Shown one piece after another: positions 55,728 through 64,000 of a DNA stretch of 64,000 nt. A program made the translations under genes and the position numbers. This stretch comes from Mycobacterium kyorinense (GTDB lineage Bacteria > Actinomycetota > Actinomycetes > Mycobacteriales > Mycobacteriaceae): assembly GCF_002101735.1 (NCBI RefSeq), contig NZ_LQPE01000031.1:1-64000 (forward strand), read 5' to 3'. Every line of letters begins with the position of its first letter. The stretch's first letter is position 1. The notes below the pieces were generated by a model. That model was not told the DNA's origin. It made no database searches and saw only the letters and a list, made by a program, of their open reading frames with translations.

Positions 55728-56186
55728 TCAGCGCACCCAGCCGGTGACGTGATGGCGGGTGTCGGTTCGTGGCGGCGGTTCGACACGCGCCGCGGCGGCG
55801 CGGACCAACCAGGCGTTCAGGGAGATGCCGTCGCGGCGGGCGGCGGCCTCGATCCCGGTCCGCAGCGATTCCGGTAACCGCAGGGTCACCCGCCAGGTAC
55901 CGCCCTCGTCGTCGACCACGGGGGCCTGGGCGGGCGGCTCGTCGAGCGGTGGGCTCACGACGAACTCCGGGTCGCGGCCGCGCAGCCGAACCTCGACCGA
56001 GCGCGGCGCGAGCTCGCGGGTGATCTCTTCGGCACCCGCCGCCAAAGCCTGCAGCAGCGCCAGCCGGATTGCCGACTCCAGCGGCGCGCTCAGCCGATCG
56101 GCCAGCTCCTGGATCTCGGACCCGCCTGCAGCGGCGGCGACGCCGAGCTCGTGGCGGACCGCGTCGATGTACGGCTGCAACTCCAT
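55728..56186 (-). CDS. Ribbon-helix-helix (HicB-type C-terminal) regulator
   Basis: A 152-residue protein. The C-terminal approximately 45 residues form an RHH DNA-binding domain (TLRLPESLRTGIEAAARRDG, then SLNAWLVRAAAAR). The N-terminal helical half is unlike HicB's RNase-H-like part, so it is probably not an antitoxin, and no HicA toxin is adjacent. An inverted repeat covers the start codon (see 56185-56216), suggesting self-repression. Co-transcribed with the DUF4097 gene. Confidence 0.8.
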   Translation of the reverse strand: MELQPYIDAVRHELGVAAAAGGSEIQELADRLSAPLESAIRLALLQALAAGAEEITRELAPRSVEVRLRGRDPEFVVSPPLDEPPAQAPVVDDEGGTWRVTLRLPESLRTGIEAAARRDGISLNAWLVRAAAARVEPPPRTDTRHHVTGWVR

Positions 56187-56216
56187 GATGTCATTATGAC
56201 ATCATCATGGTGTCAT
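56185..56216. promoter_or_regulatory. Palindromic operator at the start of the RHH gene
   Basis: TGATGTCA (56186-56193), three bases, TGACATCA (56197-56204) is a perfect 8-bp inverted repeat. A third half-site, TGGTGTCAT, follows at about 56208-56216. It covers the RHH start codon and the 31 bp before it, typical of an RHH protein's own operator. It also lies between the RHH gene and the end of ccdA, so it could separate two transcripts. Confidence 0.6.
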
Positions 56217-56217
56217 T

Positions 56218-57072
56218 TCAAGTGTCGTGATGGCGTCGCCGGTAGCGAGCGGTGGCGAGCGCGGCCGCGATCAGCAGAAGCAGTGCCAGCAGCCAGGGCC
56301 AGGCGCCGTGCTGGTGGACCCATCCGGCCAGCGCTCCCTGCACGCGGCCGGCCGCCGCGATCACGGTGTCCTGCGGGTGCCCATGTAGGGCGAACAACCG
56401 CACCTCGTAGAGGCCGTAGTAGCCGACGTAGAGCCCGACGACCACCAGCAGTGCGCCGCCGGCCCGGTTCACGAACGGCAGGATTCGCCGCAGGCGATCG
56501 GCCAGCGCCGAGCTCGCGCACGCGGCGGCGACCGCCAGTACGCCCACCACCAAGGTGAGCCCGGCGACGTAGGCCAGGTAGATCGACACGCCGCCGAGGA
56601 TCGATCCGCCACGCAAACCGGCCGCGGTGACCGCCAGAAACGGACCGACGGTGCACGACAGCGAGGCGATTGCGTAGCTGAGGCCGTAGCCGTACATCGA
56701 GCCCAGCCGGACCGTCGGGGCTCGTTGCGCGCCAAGCTGTTTGGGTATCAGCACGGTCAGCTCCCGGCCGCATAGCAGCCAAATGCCAAGGGCGACAAGC
56801 ACAACGCCGATCAATACCGTCACGTAGGGCAGGTAGTGCTGCACCGCCGCCGCCGCCGACACGGTGAGCGCGCCGAACACGCCGAACACCGTCAGAAAGC
56901 CCAGCGCCATCCCGACGGTGGCCACCAATGCGCGGCCGACCGACGTCAGTCCCGCTGATCCGCTGCCGCGTACCACCAGAACGAGATAGCCGGGCAGCAT
57001 GGCGAATCCGCACGGGTTCAGCGCCGCAACCAATCCGGCGGCGAACGCCAAACCCACCAGGCCTTGGTCCAC
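56218..57072 (-). CDS. CcdA-type thiol-disulfide transporter (Rv2877c homologue)
   Basis: A 284-residue membrane protein, six or more helices. The reductant-channel Cys motifs are LNPCGFAML near residue 20 and SLSCTVGPFL near residue 138, as in CcdA/DsbD-beta. It passes electrons from cytoplasmic thioredoxin outward. The GTG start lies three bases after the mpt53 stop, so the two form one functional pair. Confidence 0.9.
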   Translation of the reverse strand: MDQGLVGLAFAAGLVAALNPCGFAMLPGYLVLVVRGSGSAGLTSVGRALVATVGMALGFLTVFGVFGALTVSAAAAVQHYLPYVTVLIGVVLVALGIWLLCGRELTVLIPKQLGAQRAPTVRLGSMYGYGLSYAIASLSCTVGPFLAVTAAGLRGGSILGGVSIYLAYVAGLTLVVGVLAVAAACASSALADRLRRILPFVNRAGGALLVVVGLYVGYYGLYEVRLFALHGHPQDTVIAAAGRVQGALAGWVHQHGAWPWLLALLLLIAAALATARYRRRHHDT

Positions 57073-57075
57073 CGA

Positions 57076-57582
57076 TTACTTGAGTGCCGCCACCCGGTCG
57101 GACAGCTCTTGCTGGGGCATGGCCGCGGTCGGGTTGTTCACGAACGTCGACGTGCCGTCGGCGCGGTAGAACACATACGCAGGCTGCCAGGGCACGTTGT
57201 AGCGCGCCCAGATCGACCCGTCGGCGTCGTTGAGGTTGGTGAAGTTCAGGTTGTACTTGGAGACGAAGTTCTGCATCGCGCCGACATCCGAATGCGCCGC
57301 GACGCCCACGAACGTGACCCCGGGATTCGCGGCCGCAACCTGGCTGACACCGGGCGCTTCGGCGTTGCAGTACGGGCACCACGGCGTCCAGAACCACAGC
57401 ACTGCCGGCTTGCCCTGCAGGCTGGCGCCGTTGAACGGGGCTCCGCTCAGCGTGGTCGCGGTGAAATTCAGCCGATCATCGGCTGCATGCGCACGCGGTG
57501 CCAGGCTTGGCGCTGCCGCAAGAGCGACGCTGATGACAACCAGGGCAACGAGTTTCGTCAGGATGGAACAGTGAACCCTCAT
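57076..57582 (-). CDS. mpt53: Secreted DsbE/thioredoxin-like protein (MPT53)
   Basis: A 168-residue exported oxidoreductase. Signal peptide about residues 1-33 ending in PRAHA; thioredoxin fold with active site WCPYC in FWTPWCPYCNAEAPG. It forms or reduces disulfides outside the cytoplasm with the adjacent CcdA-like protein. Length and sequence match Rv2878c. Confidence 0.94.
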   Translation of the reverse strand: MRVHCSILTKLVALVVISVALAAAPSLAPRAHAADDRLNFTATTLSGAPFNGASLQGKPAVLWFWTPWCPYCNAEAPGVSQVAAANPGVTFVGVAAHSDVGAMQNFVSKYNLNFTNLNDADGSIWARYNVPWQPAYVFYRADGTSTFVNNPTAAMPQQELSDRVAALK

Positions 57583-57653
57583 GGCAGGCCTTTCGTTTTC
57601 ATGTTTGCCTTAACCACGTAAAGCTGGCCGGGTTTAGTTCAAAATACGCCGAA

Positions 57654-58742
57654 TCACGTCACGTGTTCAGCGGACAGCTGGCCGCACGCGGCGGCGATCT
57701 CCCGGCCACGGGTGTCACGAACCGTGCAGGACACGCCCTCGGCCCGCACGCGCCGGACGAACTCGCGCTGCGCGGGTTTCGGGCTGGCGTCCCAGTCGCT
57801 GCCCGGTGTGGGGTTGAGCGGGATGACGTTCACGTGAGCCAGCGGTCCCAGCGCGCGATGCAAGAGCGCGCCCAGCAGCTCGGCTCGCCACGGCTGGTCG
57901 TTGACGTCGCGGATCAGCGCGTATTCGATCGACACCCGCCGGCCGGTGACGTCGGCGTAGTAGCGGGCGGCGTCCAGCGCTTCGGCGACCTTCCACCGGT
58001 TGTTGACCGGCACCAGCGTGTCGCGCAGCTCGTCGTCGGGGGCGTGCAGCGACAGCGCAAGCGTCACCCCCAGTCGCTCGTCGGCGAGCTTGCGGATGGC
58101 CGGGGCCAGGCCGACCGTGGACACCGTCACCGCCCTCGCGGAGATGCCGAATCCGGACGTGATGCCCCGCACCGCGGCGACGACCCGCGTGTAGTTGGCC
58201 AGCGGCTCACCCATGCCCATGAACACCACGTTCGACAACCGGTCGCCGAACTCGTCGCGCAACTCCACGGCCGCGGCCCGCACTTGCTCGAGGATCTCCG
58301 CGGTGGACAGGTTGCGGGTCAGCCCGCCCTGTCCCGTCGCGCAGAACGGGCACGCCATCCCGCAGCCGGCCTGCGAGGAGATGCACACCGTATTGCGCTG
58401 CGGGTAACGCATCAGCACCGACTCGAAGGTGGTGCCGGCAGGGTCGTCGACGGCCCGCCACAACATCTTGCGGGTCTGGCCGGCATCGCAGGTGATCTCG
58501 CTGGCCGGAGCAAGAAGCGTCGGGAACAACGCCTCGGCGACCCGCTCGCGCACCGCGGCGGGCAGATCGGTCATCTGCCGCGGGTCGGCGATCAGCCGGC
58601 CGTAGTACTGGTGGGCGAGCTGTTTGGCGCGATACGCCGGCAGGCCCAGCTCGGCGACGGCGGCGGCGCGGCCCGCCTCGTCGAGGTCGGCGAAATGCCG
58701 CGGCGGCAGGGCCCGCCGGGGCGCGTCGAACACCAGCTTCAT
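57654..58742 (-). CDS. rlmN: RlmN 23S rRNA/tRNA (adenine-C2) methyltransferase
   Basis: Radical-SAM enzyme methylating A2503 of 23S rRNA and A37 of some tRNAs. Cluster motif CxxxCxxC in [12 protein letters not shown] (about residues 127-138). The second catalytic Cys is near the C-terminus in CTVRDTRG. 362 residues and fully intact, whereas M. tuberculosis H37Rv is annotated with this gene in two pieces (Rv2879c/Rv2880c). The ATG overlaps the cdsA stop. Confidence 0.95.
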   Translation of the reverse strand: MKLVFDAPRRALPPRHFADLDEAGRAAAVAELGLPAYRAKQLAHQYYGRLIADPRQMTDLPAAVRERVAEALFPTLLAPASEITCDAGQTRKMLWRAVDDPAGTTFESVLMRYPQRNTVCISSQAGCGMACPFCATGQGGLTRNLSTAEILEQVRAAAVELRDEFGDRLSNVVFMGMGEPLANYTRVVAAVRGITSGFGISARAVTVSTVGLAPAIRKLADERLGVTLALSLHAPDDELRDTLVPVNNRWKVAEALDAARYYADVTGRRVSIEYALIRDVNDQPWRAELLGALLHRALGPLAHVNVIPLNPTPGSDWDASPKPAQREFVRRVRAEGVSCTVRDTRGREIAAACGQLSAEHVT

Positions 58743-59638
58743 GGCACCAGGGTCAACACGACCCAGGCGGCCACCGCCGACGGCAGAAAGCCGTCGAACC
58801 GGTCCATCACCCCGCCGTGCCCGGGCAGCAGGCTGCCCATGTCCTTGATGCCCAGGTCACGCTTGACCTGCGATTCCACCAGGTCGCCAAGGGTGGCGGT
58901 GGCGACCAGGATGAAACCCAGCAGGACGCCGATCCACCACGGCTTGCCGCCCAGATACGTCACGGTCAGGGCGGTGGCAGTCACCCCGAACACCAGCGAC
59001 CCGACCAGCCCTTCCCACGACTTCTTCGGGCTGATCGCCGGGACCATCGGGTGCTTGCCGAACAACACGCCCGCCGCGTACCCGCCCACGTCGGAGGCCA
59101 CCACGCCGACCGCCAGCGCAAACGCGCGGCCGGGGCCGTCTTGCGGATAGACCAGCAGCGCCGCGAACGACGCGAACAACGGGACCCAGGCGGCCAGGAA
59201 AACCGTCGCCGACACGTCACGCAGGTAGTTGGCCGGAGAGGCGTCGGGCACCGGCGCCGCGCGACGACCGTGGGGGCTCAGCAGCCGCCAGATCATGCAG
59301 ACCACGACGGTGGCGCCGAACCCGGCCAGCGCGCCGCGCGCCCCGAACGGCCAGGTGAGCCACAGCGTGGCCTGCCCGCCGACCACCAGCGGGATGACCG
59401 GAATCACGTACCCGGCGGCGCCCAGCCGCCGCACCACCTCGAGCGTGCCCAAAAAGACGCCGGCGGCCACGATGCCGACGAACGCATACCGCGCATACAG
59501 CAAGCTGGCGATGACGGCGCCGCCCAGTACCGCGCCGACGATGATGGCGACGGGCAGGTTCCGACCGGCCCGTGAGGTCTTCTGCGCCGACCCCTTCGCC
59601 GGGGTACCTGCGCCGGTATCAGTGCCTGCCACAGACAT
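58739..59638 (-). CDS. cdsA: CdsA phosphatidate cytidylyltransferase
   Basis: Integral membrane enzyme making CDP-diacylglycerol for phospholipid and PIM synthesis. 299 residues with about eight helices. The family signature spans [18 protein letters not shown] and [14 protein letters not shown] near the C-terminus. The ATG at 59638 gives an N-terminal cytoplasmic tail as in Rv2881c; longer starts would run into the frr side. Operon with frr and pyrH. Confidence 0.95.
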   Translation of the reverse strand: MSVAGTDTGAGTPAKGSAQKTSRAGRNLPVAIIVGAVLGGAVIASLLYARYAFVGIVAAGVFLGTLEVVRRLGAAGYVIPVIPLVVGGQATLWLTWPFGARGALAGFGATVVVCMIWRLLSPHGRRAAPVPDASPANYLRDVSATVFLAAWVPLFASFAALLVYPQDGPGRAFALAVGVVASDVGGYAAGVLFGKHPMVPAISPKKSWEGLVGSLVFGVTATALTVTYLGGKPWWIGVLLGFILVATATLGDLVESQVKRDLGIKDMGSLLPGHGGVMDRFDGFLPSAVAAWVVLTLVP

Positions 59639-59654
59639 CGTTGCTGAGCGGCCG

Positions 59655-60212
59655 CTAGACCTCCAGCAGCTCGCCTTCTTTGTGTTTGACCAGCTCGTCG
59701 ATCTGGGCGACGTACTGGTGGGTGGTTTTGTCCAGGTCCTTCTCTGCCCGGCCGACCTCGTCCTCACCGGCCTCACCGTCCTTGCGGATGCGGTGCAGCT
59801 CCTCCATCGCCTTGCGGCGGATGTTGCGCACCGAAACCCTGGCTTCCTCCCCCTTGTGCTTGGCCTGCTTGACCAGCTCGCGGCGACGCTCCTCGGTCAG
59901 CTGCGGCACGGCCACCCGGATCAGGGTTCCGTCGTTGGTGGGGTTGACGCCCAAGTCGGAGTTGCGGATCGCGGTCTCGATCGCATGCAGCTGGTTGGCC
60001 TCGTACGGCTTGATGACGACCAGCCGCGCTTCGGGGACGTTGATGCTGGCCAGCTGGGTGATCGGGGTGGCGGCGCCGTAGTAGTCGATGACGATCCGGG
60101 AGAACATTCCGGGGTTGGCCCGGCCGGTCCGGATGGTCGACAGGTCGTCGCGGGCCACCGACACGGCCTTTTCCATTTTCTCTTCGGCGTCGAAGAGAGT
60201 CTCCTCAATCAT
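59655..60212 (-). CDS. frr: Ribosome recycling factor
   Basis: Splits post-termination ribosomes with EF-G. 185 residues, the standard length. The [13 protein letters not shown] and [19 protein letters not shown] blocks are diagnostic. Starts 16 bp after pyrH. Confidence 0.97.
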   Translation of the reverse strand: MIEETLFDAEEKMEKAVSVARDDLSTIRTGRANPGMFSRIVIDYYGAATPITQLASINVPEARLVVIKPYEANQLHAIETAIRNSDLGVNPTNDGTLIRVAVPQLTEERRRELVKQAKHKGEEARVSVRNIRRKAMEELHRIRKDGEAGEDEVGRAEKDLDKTTHQYVAQIDELVKHKEGELLEV

Positions 60213-60228
60213 GTTTGCGCCGCTCCTC

Positions 60229-61020
60229 CTAGGTGGTGACCAGCGTCCCGATTTTCTCACCCGCCACCGCGCGGGCGATATTGCCGTCGGTCAGCAAGTT
60301 GAACACCAGGATCGGCATGCCATTGTCCATACACAGGCTGAACGCGGTGGCGTCGGCCACCCGCAGGCCGCGGTCGATCACTTCGCGGTGGCTGATCGCG
60401 GTGAGCAGCTCTGCTTCGGGGTTGGCCCGCGGGTCCTCGGCGAACACCCCGTCGACCGCCTTGGCCATCAATACCACCTCGGCGCCGATCTCCAGGGCGC
60501 GCTGCGCGGCGGTGGTGTCGGTGGAGAAGTACGGCAGTCCCATGCCGGCGCCGAAGATCACCACCCGGCCCTTCTCCAGATGCCGGCGGGCGCGCAACGG
60601 AATGTAGGGCTCGGCCACCTGACCCATCGTGATCGCGGTCTGGACCCGCGTGTCGATGCCCTCTTTTTGCAGAAAGTCTTGCAGCGCAAGGCTGTTCATA
60701 ACGGTGCCGAGCATGCCCATGTAGTCCGAACGGGTGCGCTCCATCCCGCGCTGCTGCAGCTGCGCACCGCGGAAGAAGTTGCCGCCGCCGATGACGACGG
60801 CAACCTGAACGCCGTCGCGGACCACCTCGGCGATCTGGCGGGCCACCTGGGCCACCACGTCGGGGTCCAGCCCGACCTGCCCGCCGCCGAACATTTCGCC
60901 GCCGAGCTTGAGCAGCACTCGCGAGTATTTGGGCCGGCGTGGCGGTTCTGCGCCGGGATAGCCGTTGTCCGGTGGAAATGCCTCGACGCCGTTGGTGCTC
61001 GTCGGCTCCTGCTCCGTCAT
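60229..61020 (-). CDS. pyrH: Uridylate kinase
   Basis: Phosphorylates UMP to UDP; amino-acid-kinase fold. 263 residues including a variable N-terminal tail of about 30. [12 protein letters not shown] and [10 protein letters not shown] nucleotide motifs, and [15 protein letters not shown] are conserved. ATG 61020 has a GAGGAG ribosome site; the longer in-frame start is rejected for lack of one. Confidence 0.96.
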   Translation of the reverse strand: MTEQEPTSTNGVEAFPPDNGYPGAEPPRRPKYSRVLLKLGGEMFGGGQVGLDPDVVAQVARQIAEVVRDGVQVAVVIGGGNFFRGAQLQQRGMERTRSDYMGMLGTVMNSLALQDFLQKEGIDTRVQTAITMGQVAEPYIPLRARRHLEKGRVVIFGAGMGLPYFSTDTTAAQRALEIGAEVVLMAKAVDGVFAEDPRANPEAELLTAISHREVIDRGLRVADATAFSLCMDNGMPILVFNLLTDGNIARAVAGEKIGTLVTT

Positions 61021-61135
61021 CAGACTCCTCGCATGCGAGAGCGCCTTGCGGCCACCCCCAGGACAGCACCTCCTATCCTGCCTCATGGCTGGTCGCGGCG
61101 TTCGAGGTGGAGCAGATTCGGCGGCGAAGAGCGCT

Positions 61136-62623
61136 TTACGACGACCGGGTCAGGCCCCGCGTCGCCGGTCCTTCCAGCAGCGTGCCGTCCGGCGCGAACC
61201 GCGAACCGTGCAGCGGGCATTCCCACGACTTGTCGGCGTCGTTCCAGTTGACGATGCCGCCCAAATGCGGGCACACCGGCGAAACACGGTGCGCCACACC
61301 GTCAACCGTGCACTGCGCTTCCATATGCCACGGCGGCCCCTTGACCACGCCGCCGTCGGTCGAGGAATCGCGGCCCAATCGCGTCACCGGCGCCACCCAT
61401 CCCTTGGCCATGTGCACTGCGACCTCGAGATTCGCGCGCACCGCCGTGGTGATGCCGGCGATTTCGTGCGGGCTCCACGCCGCGAACGCCTTGGACCAGT
61501 CCATCCGCCCGCCCAGGATCCGGCCGCTGAGCACAAGCGCCGCCGCAACCCCGGCGGCCAGCCCCCACTTGTTGAAACCCGTTGCGATGAACACCTTTTC
61601 GTCGCCGGGCAAGATCGTCCCGACGTAGGGCAGATGGTCGACGGGCGTGTAGTCCTGCGCAGACCATTGGTAGGTCTGGGTGGCGCCGGGATAGTGCTCG
61701 CGCGCCCACGACGCCAACTCCTCCAGCTCGGCGGTGGGGCTCTTGCGGCCCACCACGTGGCTGGCGCCGGCGACGACGAGCCGCTCGCCGTCCCCGGCCG
61801 GCGCGTATCGCACCGACCGGGTCGGCGAACCGGCCGAGATGAACATCGGCCGGGTGATGGCGCCGGGAACCTCGAACGCCATGCAGTAGGACCTGTTGGG
61901 CTTCAGCCGCGCGAAGTATCCACCGCGGTCCAAAATCGGCATGCCGGTGGCGAGCACGCACTGCGCCGCGTCGACGTCAACCTCTGCGTCCCCGCTCCGC
62001 GCGGTCAGTCGCACGCGGCCGTTGCGGTGCGAGAGCCCCTGCACCCGCACACCCTCGACGAGTCGACCGCCGCGCTGAGTGAGCTCACCAATCAGGCTGT
62101 CCAGCAAGGGCATTGGGTCAAGCTGCGCCTGGTCGGCCAGCCGCACGCCGCCATGGTAGGGGAACGGCACGTCGGCGTCGTCGTCCCATTCCGCGTCGAG
62201 TCCCGCCAACCGGCAGGCAGCCAGTTCCGCACGCGCCGTCTCCACCTCGCCCGCCGACTGCGCATAGGTGTAGGCGTCCTCCCGTTGAACCGCAACACCG
62301 TTCGCCTCGCAGTAGTGCAGGAGCCAATCCTGGCCCTCCCGATTGCCCCGCACGTAGTCCCGCGCGATATCGGCGCCATGGTGGGACACGATCTGCGAGA
62401 GCATGGTGCCCTGCAGCAGGCTGATCTTGCCGGTGGTGTTGCCGGTGGTCACCGCGCCGGGGCTGCGCGCCTCTAACACCAGCACGTCCTTACCGGCCCG
62501 GGCCAGCAGCACAGCGGTCGTCAGCCCCGTGATGCCGGCGCCCACGACCACCACGTCGGCGGACGGTTGTGCCAGATTGGTTTCGGCGTTGTCCCGACTA
62601 CGCCCGGCCAGCCACAGCGACAT
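61136..62623 (-). CDS. FAD-dependent oxidoreductase with C-terminal Rieske domain
   Basis: A 495-residue protein. N-terminal DadA/glycine-oxidase-type FAD domain with [20 protein letters not shown] (residues about 24-43). The last 70 residues form a canonical Rieske [2Fe-2S] domain with CPHLGG and CPLHGSRF, so all four ligands are present. It resembles the Gram-positive YhfW group. The substrate is unknown. I chose ATG 62623 because GGAGG lies 8 bp before it and only 2 bp before the other Met at 62629. It is a separate transcript from pyrH. Confidence 0.88.
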   Translation of the reverse strand: MSLWLAGRSRDNAETNLAQPSADVVVVGAGITGLTTAVLLARAGKDVLVLEARSPGAVTTGNTTGKISLLQGTMLSQIVSHHGADIARDYVRGNREGQDWLLHYCEANGVAVQREDAYTYAQSAGEVETARAELAACRLAGLDAEWDDDADVPFPYHGGVRLADQAQLDPMPLLDSLIGELTQRGGRLVEGVRVQGLSHRNGRVRLTARSGDAEVDVDAAQCVLATGMPILDRGGYFARLKPNRSYCMAFEVPGAITRPMFISAGSPTRSVRYAPAGDGERLVVAGASHVVGRKSPTAELEELASWAREHYPGATQTYQWSAQDYTPVDHLPYVGTILPGDEKVFIATGFNKWGLAAGVAAALVLSGRILGGRMDWSKAFAAWSPHEIAGITTAVRANLEVAVHMAKGWVAPVTRLGRDSSTDGGVVKGPPWHMEAQCTVDGVAHRVSPVCPHLGGIVNWNDADKSWECPLHGSRFAPDGTLLEGPATRGLTRSS

Positions 62624-62670
62624 TTCCATCGCCTCCACATACCCGGCCCGGCGTGGGCGAAACAACCGGA

Positions 62671-62696
62671 GGTTTGAGCCCGCGGCGCGGTGGGAA
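62671..62696 (+). promoter_or_regulatory. SigF-like promoter upstream of the csbD-type gene
   Basis: GGTTT (62671-62675), 16 bp, GGGAA (62692-62696) matches the mycobacterial SigF consensus GGTTT-N15-17-GGGTA with one change. It lies about 115 bp upstream of the CsbD-like start. CsbD relatives belong to the general-stress regulon in Bacillus, which fits. The site also falls inside the region just after the divergent oxidoreductase start. Confidence 0.4.
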
Positions 62697-62809
62697 TCCG
62701 CCGAAACGCGGCGGGAAGAGCGCGAAGATGACGAAGTCTTTGCGCCGCGCCGATAACCGGTCGAGACCTGGGCCGGTCCACGAGCAAGACAGCCAATGAG
62801 GAGGAATCC

Positions 62810-63052
62810 ATGGCGGAGGACAACAAGAGCGGACCCGCGGAAGGCGTGAAGGGCGTCGTCGAGGACGTCAAAGGCAAGGCCAAGGAAGCCGCAGGCAACG
62901 TGCTCGGCCAAGACGAGATGGCCCGCGAGGGTAAGGCCCAGCAGGACAAGGCCGAAGCCCAACGCGACGCGGCCAAGAAGGAAGCCGAAGCCGACGCCGC
63001 GCGCGGCAGCGCCGCCGCCTCGGAGAAGCGCGAGCAGTCTCACCAGCAGTAG
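62810..63052 (+). CDS. CsbD-like general stress protein
   Basis: An 80-residue highly charged, hydrophilic, helical protein. The first half (AEGVKGVVEDVKGKAKEAAGN) matches CsbD; the second half is Ala/Lys/Glu-rich. No Trp or Cys. GAGGAGG ribosome site before the ATG. The molecular role is unknown. A stem-loop follows 15 bp after the stop. Confidence 0.85.
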   Translation: MAEDNKSGPAEGVKGVVEDVKGKAKEAAGNVLGQDEMAREGKAQQDKAEAQRDAAKKEAEADAARGSAAASEKREQSHQQ

Positions 63053-63067
63053 CTGGATACAAGGACG

Positions 63068-63095
63068 GGCCCGGTCTGCAGTGACGGACCGGGCC
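63068..63095 (+). terminator. Stem-loop terminator after the csbD-type gene
   Basis: GGCCCGGTC at 63068-63076 pairs with GACCGGGCC at 63087-63095 (9 bp, 10-nt loop). There is no clear U-run, as is common in mycobacteria. It would end the csbD transcript. Confidence 0.6.
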
Positions 63096-63193
63096 TGTCG
63101 CACGTCTGGATAACCGGATCAAATTTCCGGCGTATCGGAATAATGCAGGGTGGATCGGGGTAACCTGATGTTTGCCCTACAGGGGAGATACGG

Positions 63194-63901
63194 GTGGATG
63201 TCCTGCTGCTTACTGATCAGGCCGATTTCGCATCGGTGTTGCCGACGCTGGAGTTGTTCGCGGAGAAGCTGCGTCAGGCTCCGCTGAGCGACAGTACCGC
63301 GGGCCAACACGAGCGCGCCGACATCGCCATCATCGATGCGCGGGCCAACCTGCCCGCGGCGCGCAAGGCCTGCCAGCGGCTGACGGCCACCGCGCCCGCC
63401 GTCGCGGTGGTGGCCGTTGTGGACGCCGCCGACTTCGTCGCGGTCGACCTCGACTGGCATTTCGACGACGTGCTGTTGGCCAACGCCAGCGCGGCGGAGT
63501 TGTATGCGCGGTTGCGGTTGGCGGTCGCGCGGCGGCGCAGCTCGCTGGAAGGCATCTGGGAGTTCGGCGACCTGGTGCTGCACCCGGCCAGCTACACCAC
63601 ATTGTTGGCGGGCCGCCATCTCGACCTGACGCTCACCGAGTTCAAATTGCTCAATTACCTTGTGCAGCATGCCGGTCAGGCGTTCACCCGCACCCGGCTG
63701 ATGCACGAAGTGTGGGGTTACGACTGCGACCACCGGGCCCGCACGGTCGACGTCCATGTGCAACGCCTGCGCGCCAAACTCGGGCCCGAGCACGAGTCGA
63801 TCATCGACACTGTCCGCGGCGTCGGCTACATGGCCGTGACCCCGCCGCAACCACGCTGGATCGTCAGCGAGCGAGCCGTCAGCCCGGTACGGGCGTCGTA
63901 G
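63194..63901 (+). CDS. OmpR-family GlnR-like orphan response regulator (Rv2884 homologue)
   Basis: A 235-residue regulator. The N-terminal receiver is degenerate and resembles GlnR: one acidic residue in IIDARANLP, no clear Lys/Thr switch. The C-terminal winged helix (about 125-215) has DLTLTEFKLLNYLVQHAG, HEVWGYDCDHRARTVDVHV and TVRGVGYMA. No histidine kinase is adjacent, so it is probably not phosphorylated. GTG start behind AGGGGAG. Targets unknown. Confidence 0.88.
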   Translation: MDVLLLTDQADFASVLPTLELFAEKLRQAPLSDSTAGQHERADIAIIDARANLPAARKACQRLTATAPAVAVVAVVDAADFVAVDLDWHFDDVLLANASAAELYARLRLAVARRRSSLEGIWEFGDLVLHPASYTTLLAGRHLDLTLTEFKLLNYLVQHAGQAFTRTRLMHEVWGYDCDHRARTVDVHVQRLRAKLGPEHESIIDTVRGVGYMAVTPPQPRWIVSERAVSPVRAS

Positions 63902-63905
63902 TCAG

Positions 63906-64000
63906 TCACCCGAACAGCGGCAACGCCCGCTTGCGGGTCAAGGCGTCCATTCCGCGCTGAATGCTGTCCTGCACCTCGTGGTACTTGGCGTCGACGTACT
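63906..64000 (-). CDS. 3' end of an unidentified gene, truncated by the window edge
   Basis: The last 31 codons of a minus-strand frame ending in TGA at 63906: YVDAKYHEVQDSIQRGMD, then LTRKRALPLFG. This short tail is compatible with several families, possibly an acyltransferase, but is too short to name. The next gene in M. tuberculosis differs, so no synteny helps. It is convergent with the regulator gene. Confidence 0.45.
   Translation of the reverse strand, partial: YVDAKYHEVQDSIQRGMDALTRKRALPLFG

Noticed and set aside
55728..56186. HicAB toxin-antitoxin pair
   Set aside because: No HicA-like gene adjoins it, and the N-terminal half is not HicB-like; only the RHH end is shared.

Overview
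The window is a high-GC chromosomal segment of a non-tuberculous Mycobacterium. The evidence is an almost unbroken run of genes in Mycobacterium tuberculosis order (homologues of efpA, cysG, cobB, cobO, the Mg-chelatase gene, mqo, mtr, nicT, mapB, the penicillin-binding lipoprotein gene, ispG, rip1, dxr, the mpt83/mpt70 family, ccdA, mpt53, rlmN, cdsA, frr, pyrH and an Rv2884-like regulator), plus PE and PPE genes. The species cannot be named from this segment alone. No rRNA, tRNA or CRISPR array was found.

Region 1 (0.2-8.9 kb, minus strand) is a tightly overlapping run: mqo, a GNAT acetyltransferase, a fused Mg-chelatase-like AAA+/VWA protein, cobO, cobB, cysG and efpA. It combines corrinoid and siroheme biosynthesis with central metabolism and an efflux pump. 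Region 2 (8.9-11.3 kb, plus strand) holds a serine hydrolase and mycothione reductase.

Region 3 (11.3-32.2 kb) is the main accessory feature: an island, absent from M. tuberculosis, between mtr and the nickel transporter nicT. It encodes a complete actinobacterial-type (group 1h, formerly group 5) atmospheric-H2-oxidising [NiFe] hydrogenase, hhyS and hhyL. It also encodes an NifU/Rieske-like electron-transfer protein, several uncharacterised proteins (including a 39-residue membrane peptide), a C-terminal endopeptidase and the full hypABCDEF set. The HypC module occurs three times, once fused to an SIS-like domain, and a separate GmhA-like SIS protein is present. An AAA+ ATPase gene next to nicT has decayed to a pseudogene. 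Divergent from hypA is a four-gene cassette of small or unknown proteins that includes a Cas4/AddB-like Fe-S protein of nuclease fold whose active site looks lost. A Fur-family regulator at the mtr border could be the metal sensor.

Region 4 (32.2-37.9 kb) is a PE/PPE island: PE, PPE-SVP, a hypothetical protein, a PE gene reduced to its two ends, a second PPE-SVP, a DedA pseudogene and a ClC channel. Region 5 (38.0-46.9 kb, minus strand) has an SDR, a class-I amidotransferase, a MazEF-type toxin-antitoxin pair, a SWIM/SNF2 helicase, an alpha/beta-hydrolase-fold pseudoenzyme, cobQ and mapB. Here aldC and glnA4, present in M. tuberculosis, are missing.

Region 6 (46.9-61.0 kb) is conserved housekeeping: DUF1707 protein, PBP lipoprotein, GNAT, ispG-rip1-dxr, FAS1 lipoprotein, DUF4097 protein, RHH regulator, ccdA-mpt53, rlmN-cdsA-frr-pyrH. 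Region 7 (61.1-64.0 kb) holds a FAD/Rieske oxidoreductase, a CsbD-like stress protein with a SigF-like promoter, a GlnR-like regulator and the 3' end of an unidentified minus-strand gene. Bases 1-214 hold no gene that I can see; the proS gene that follows efpA in M. tuberculosis is not within reach of the window edge.
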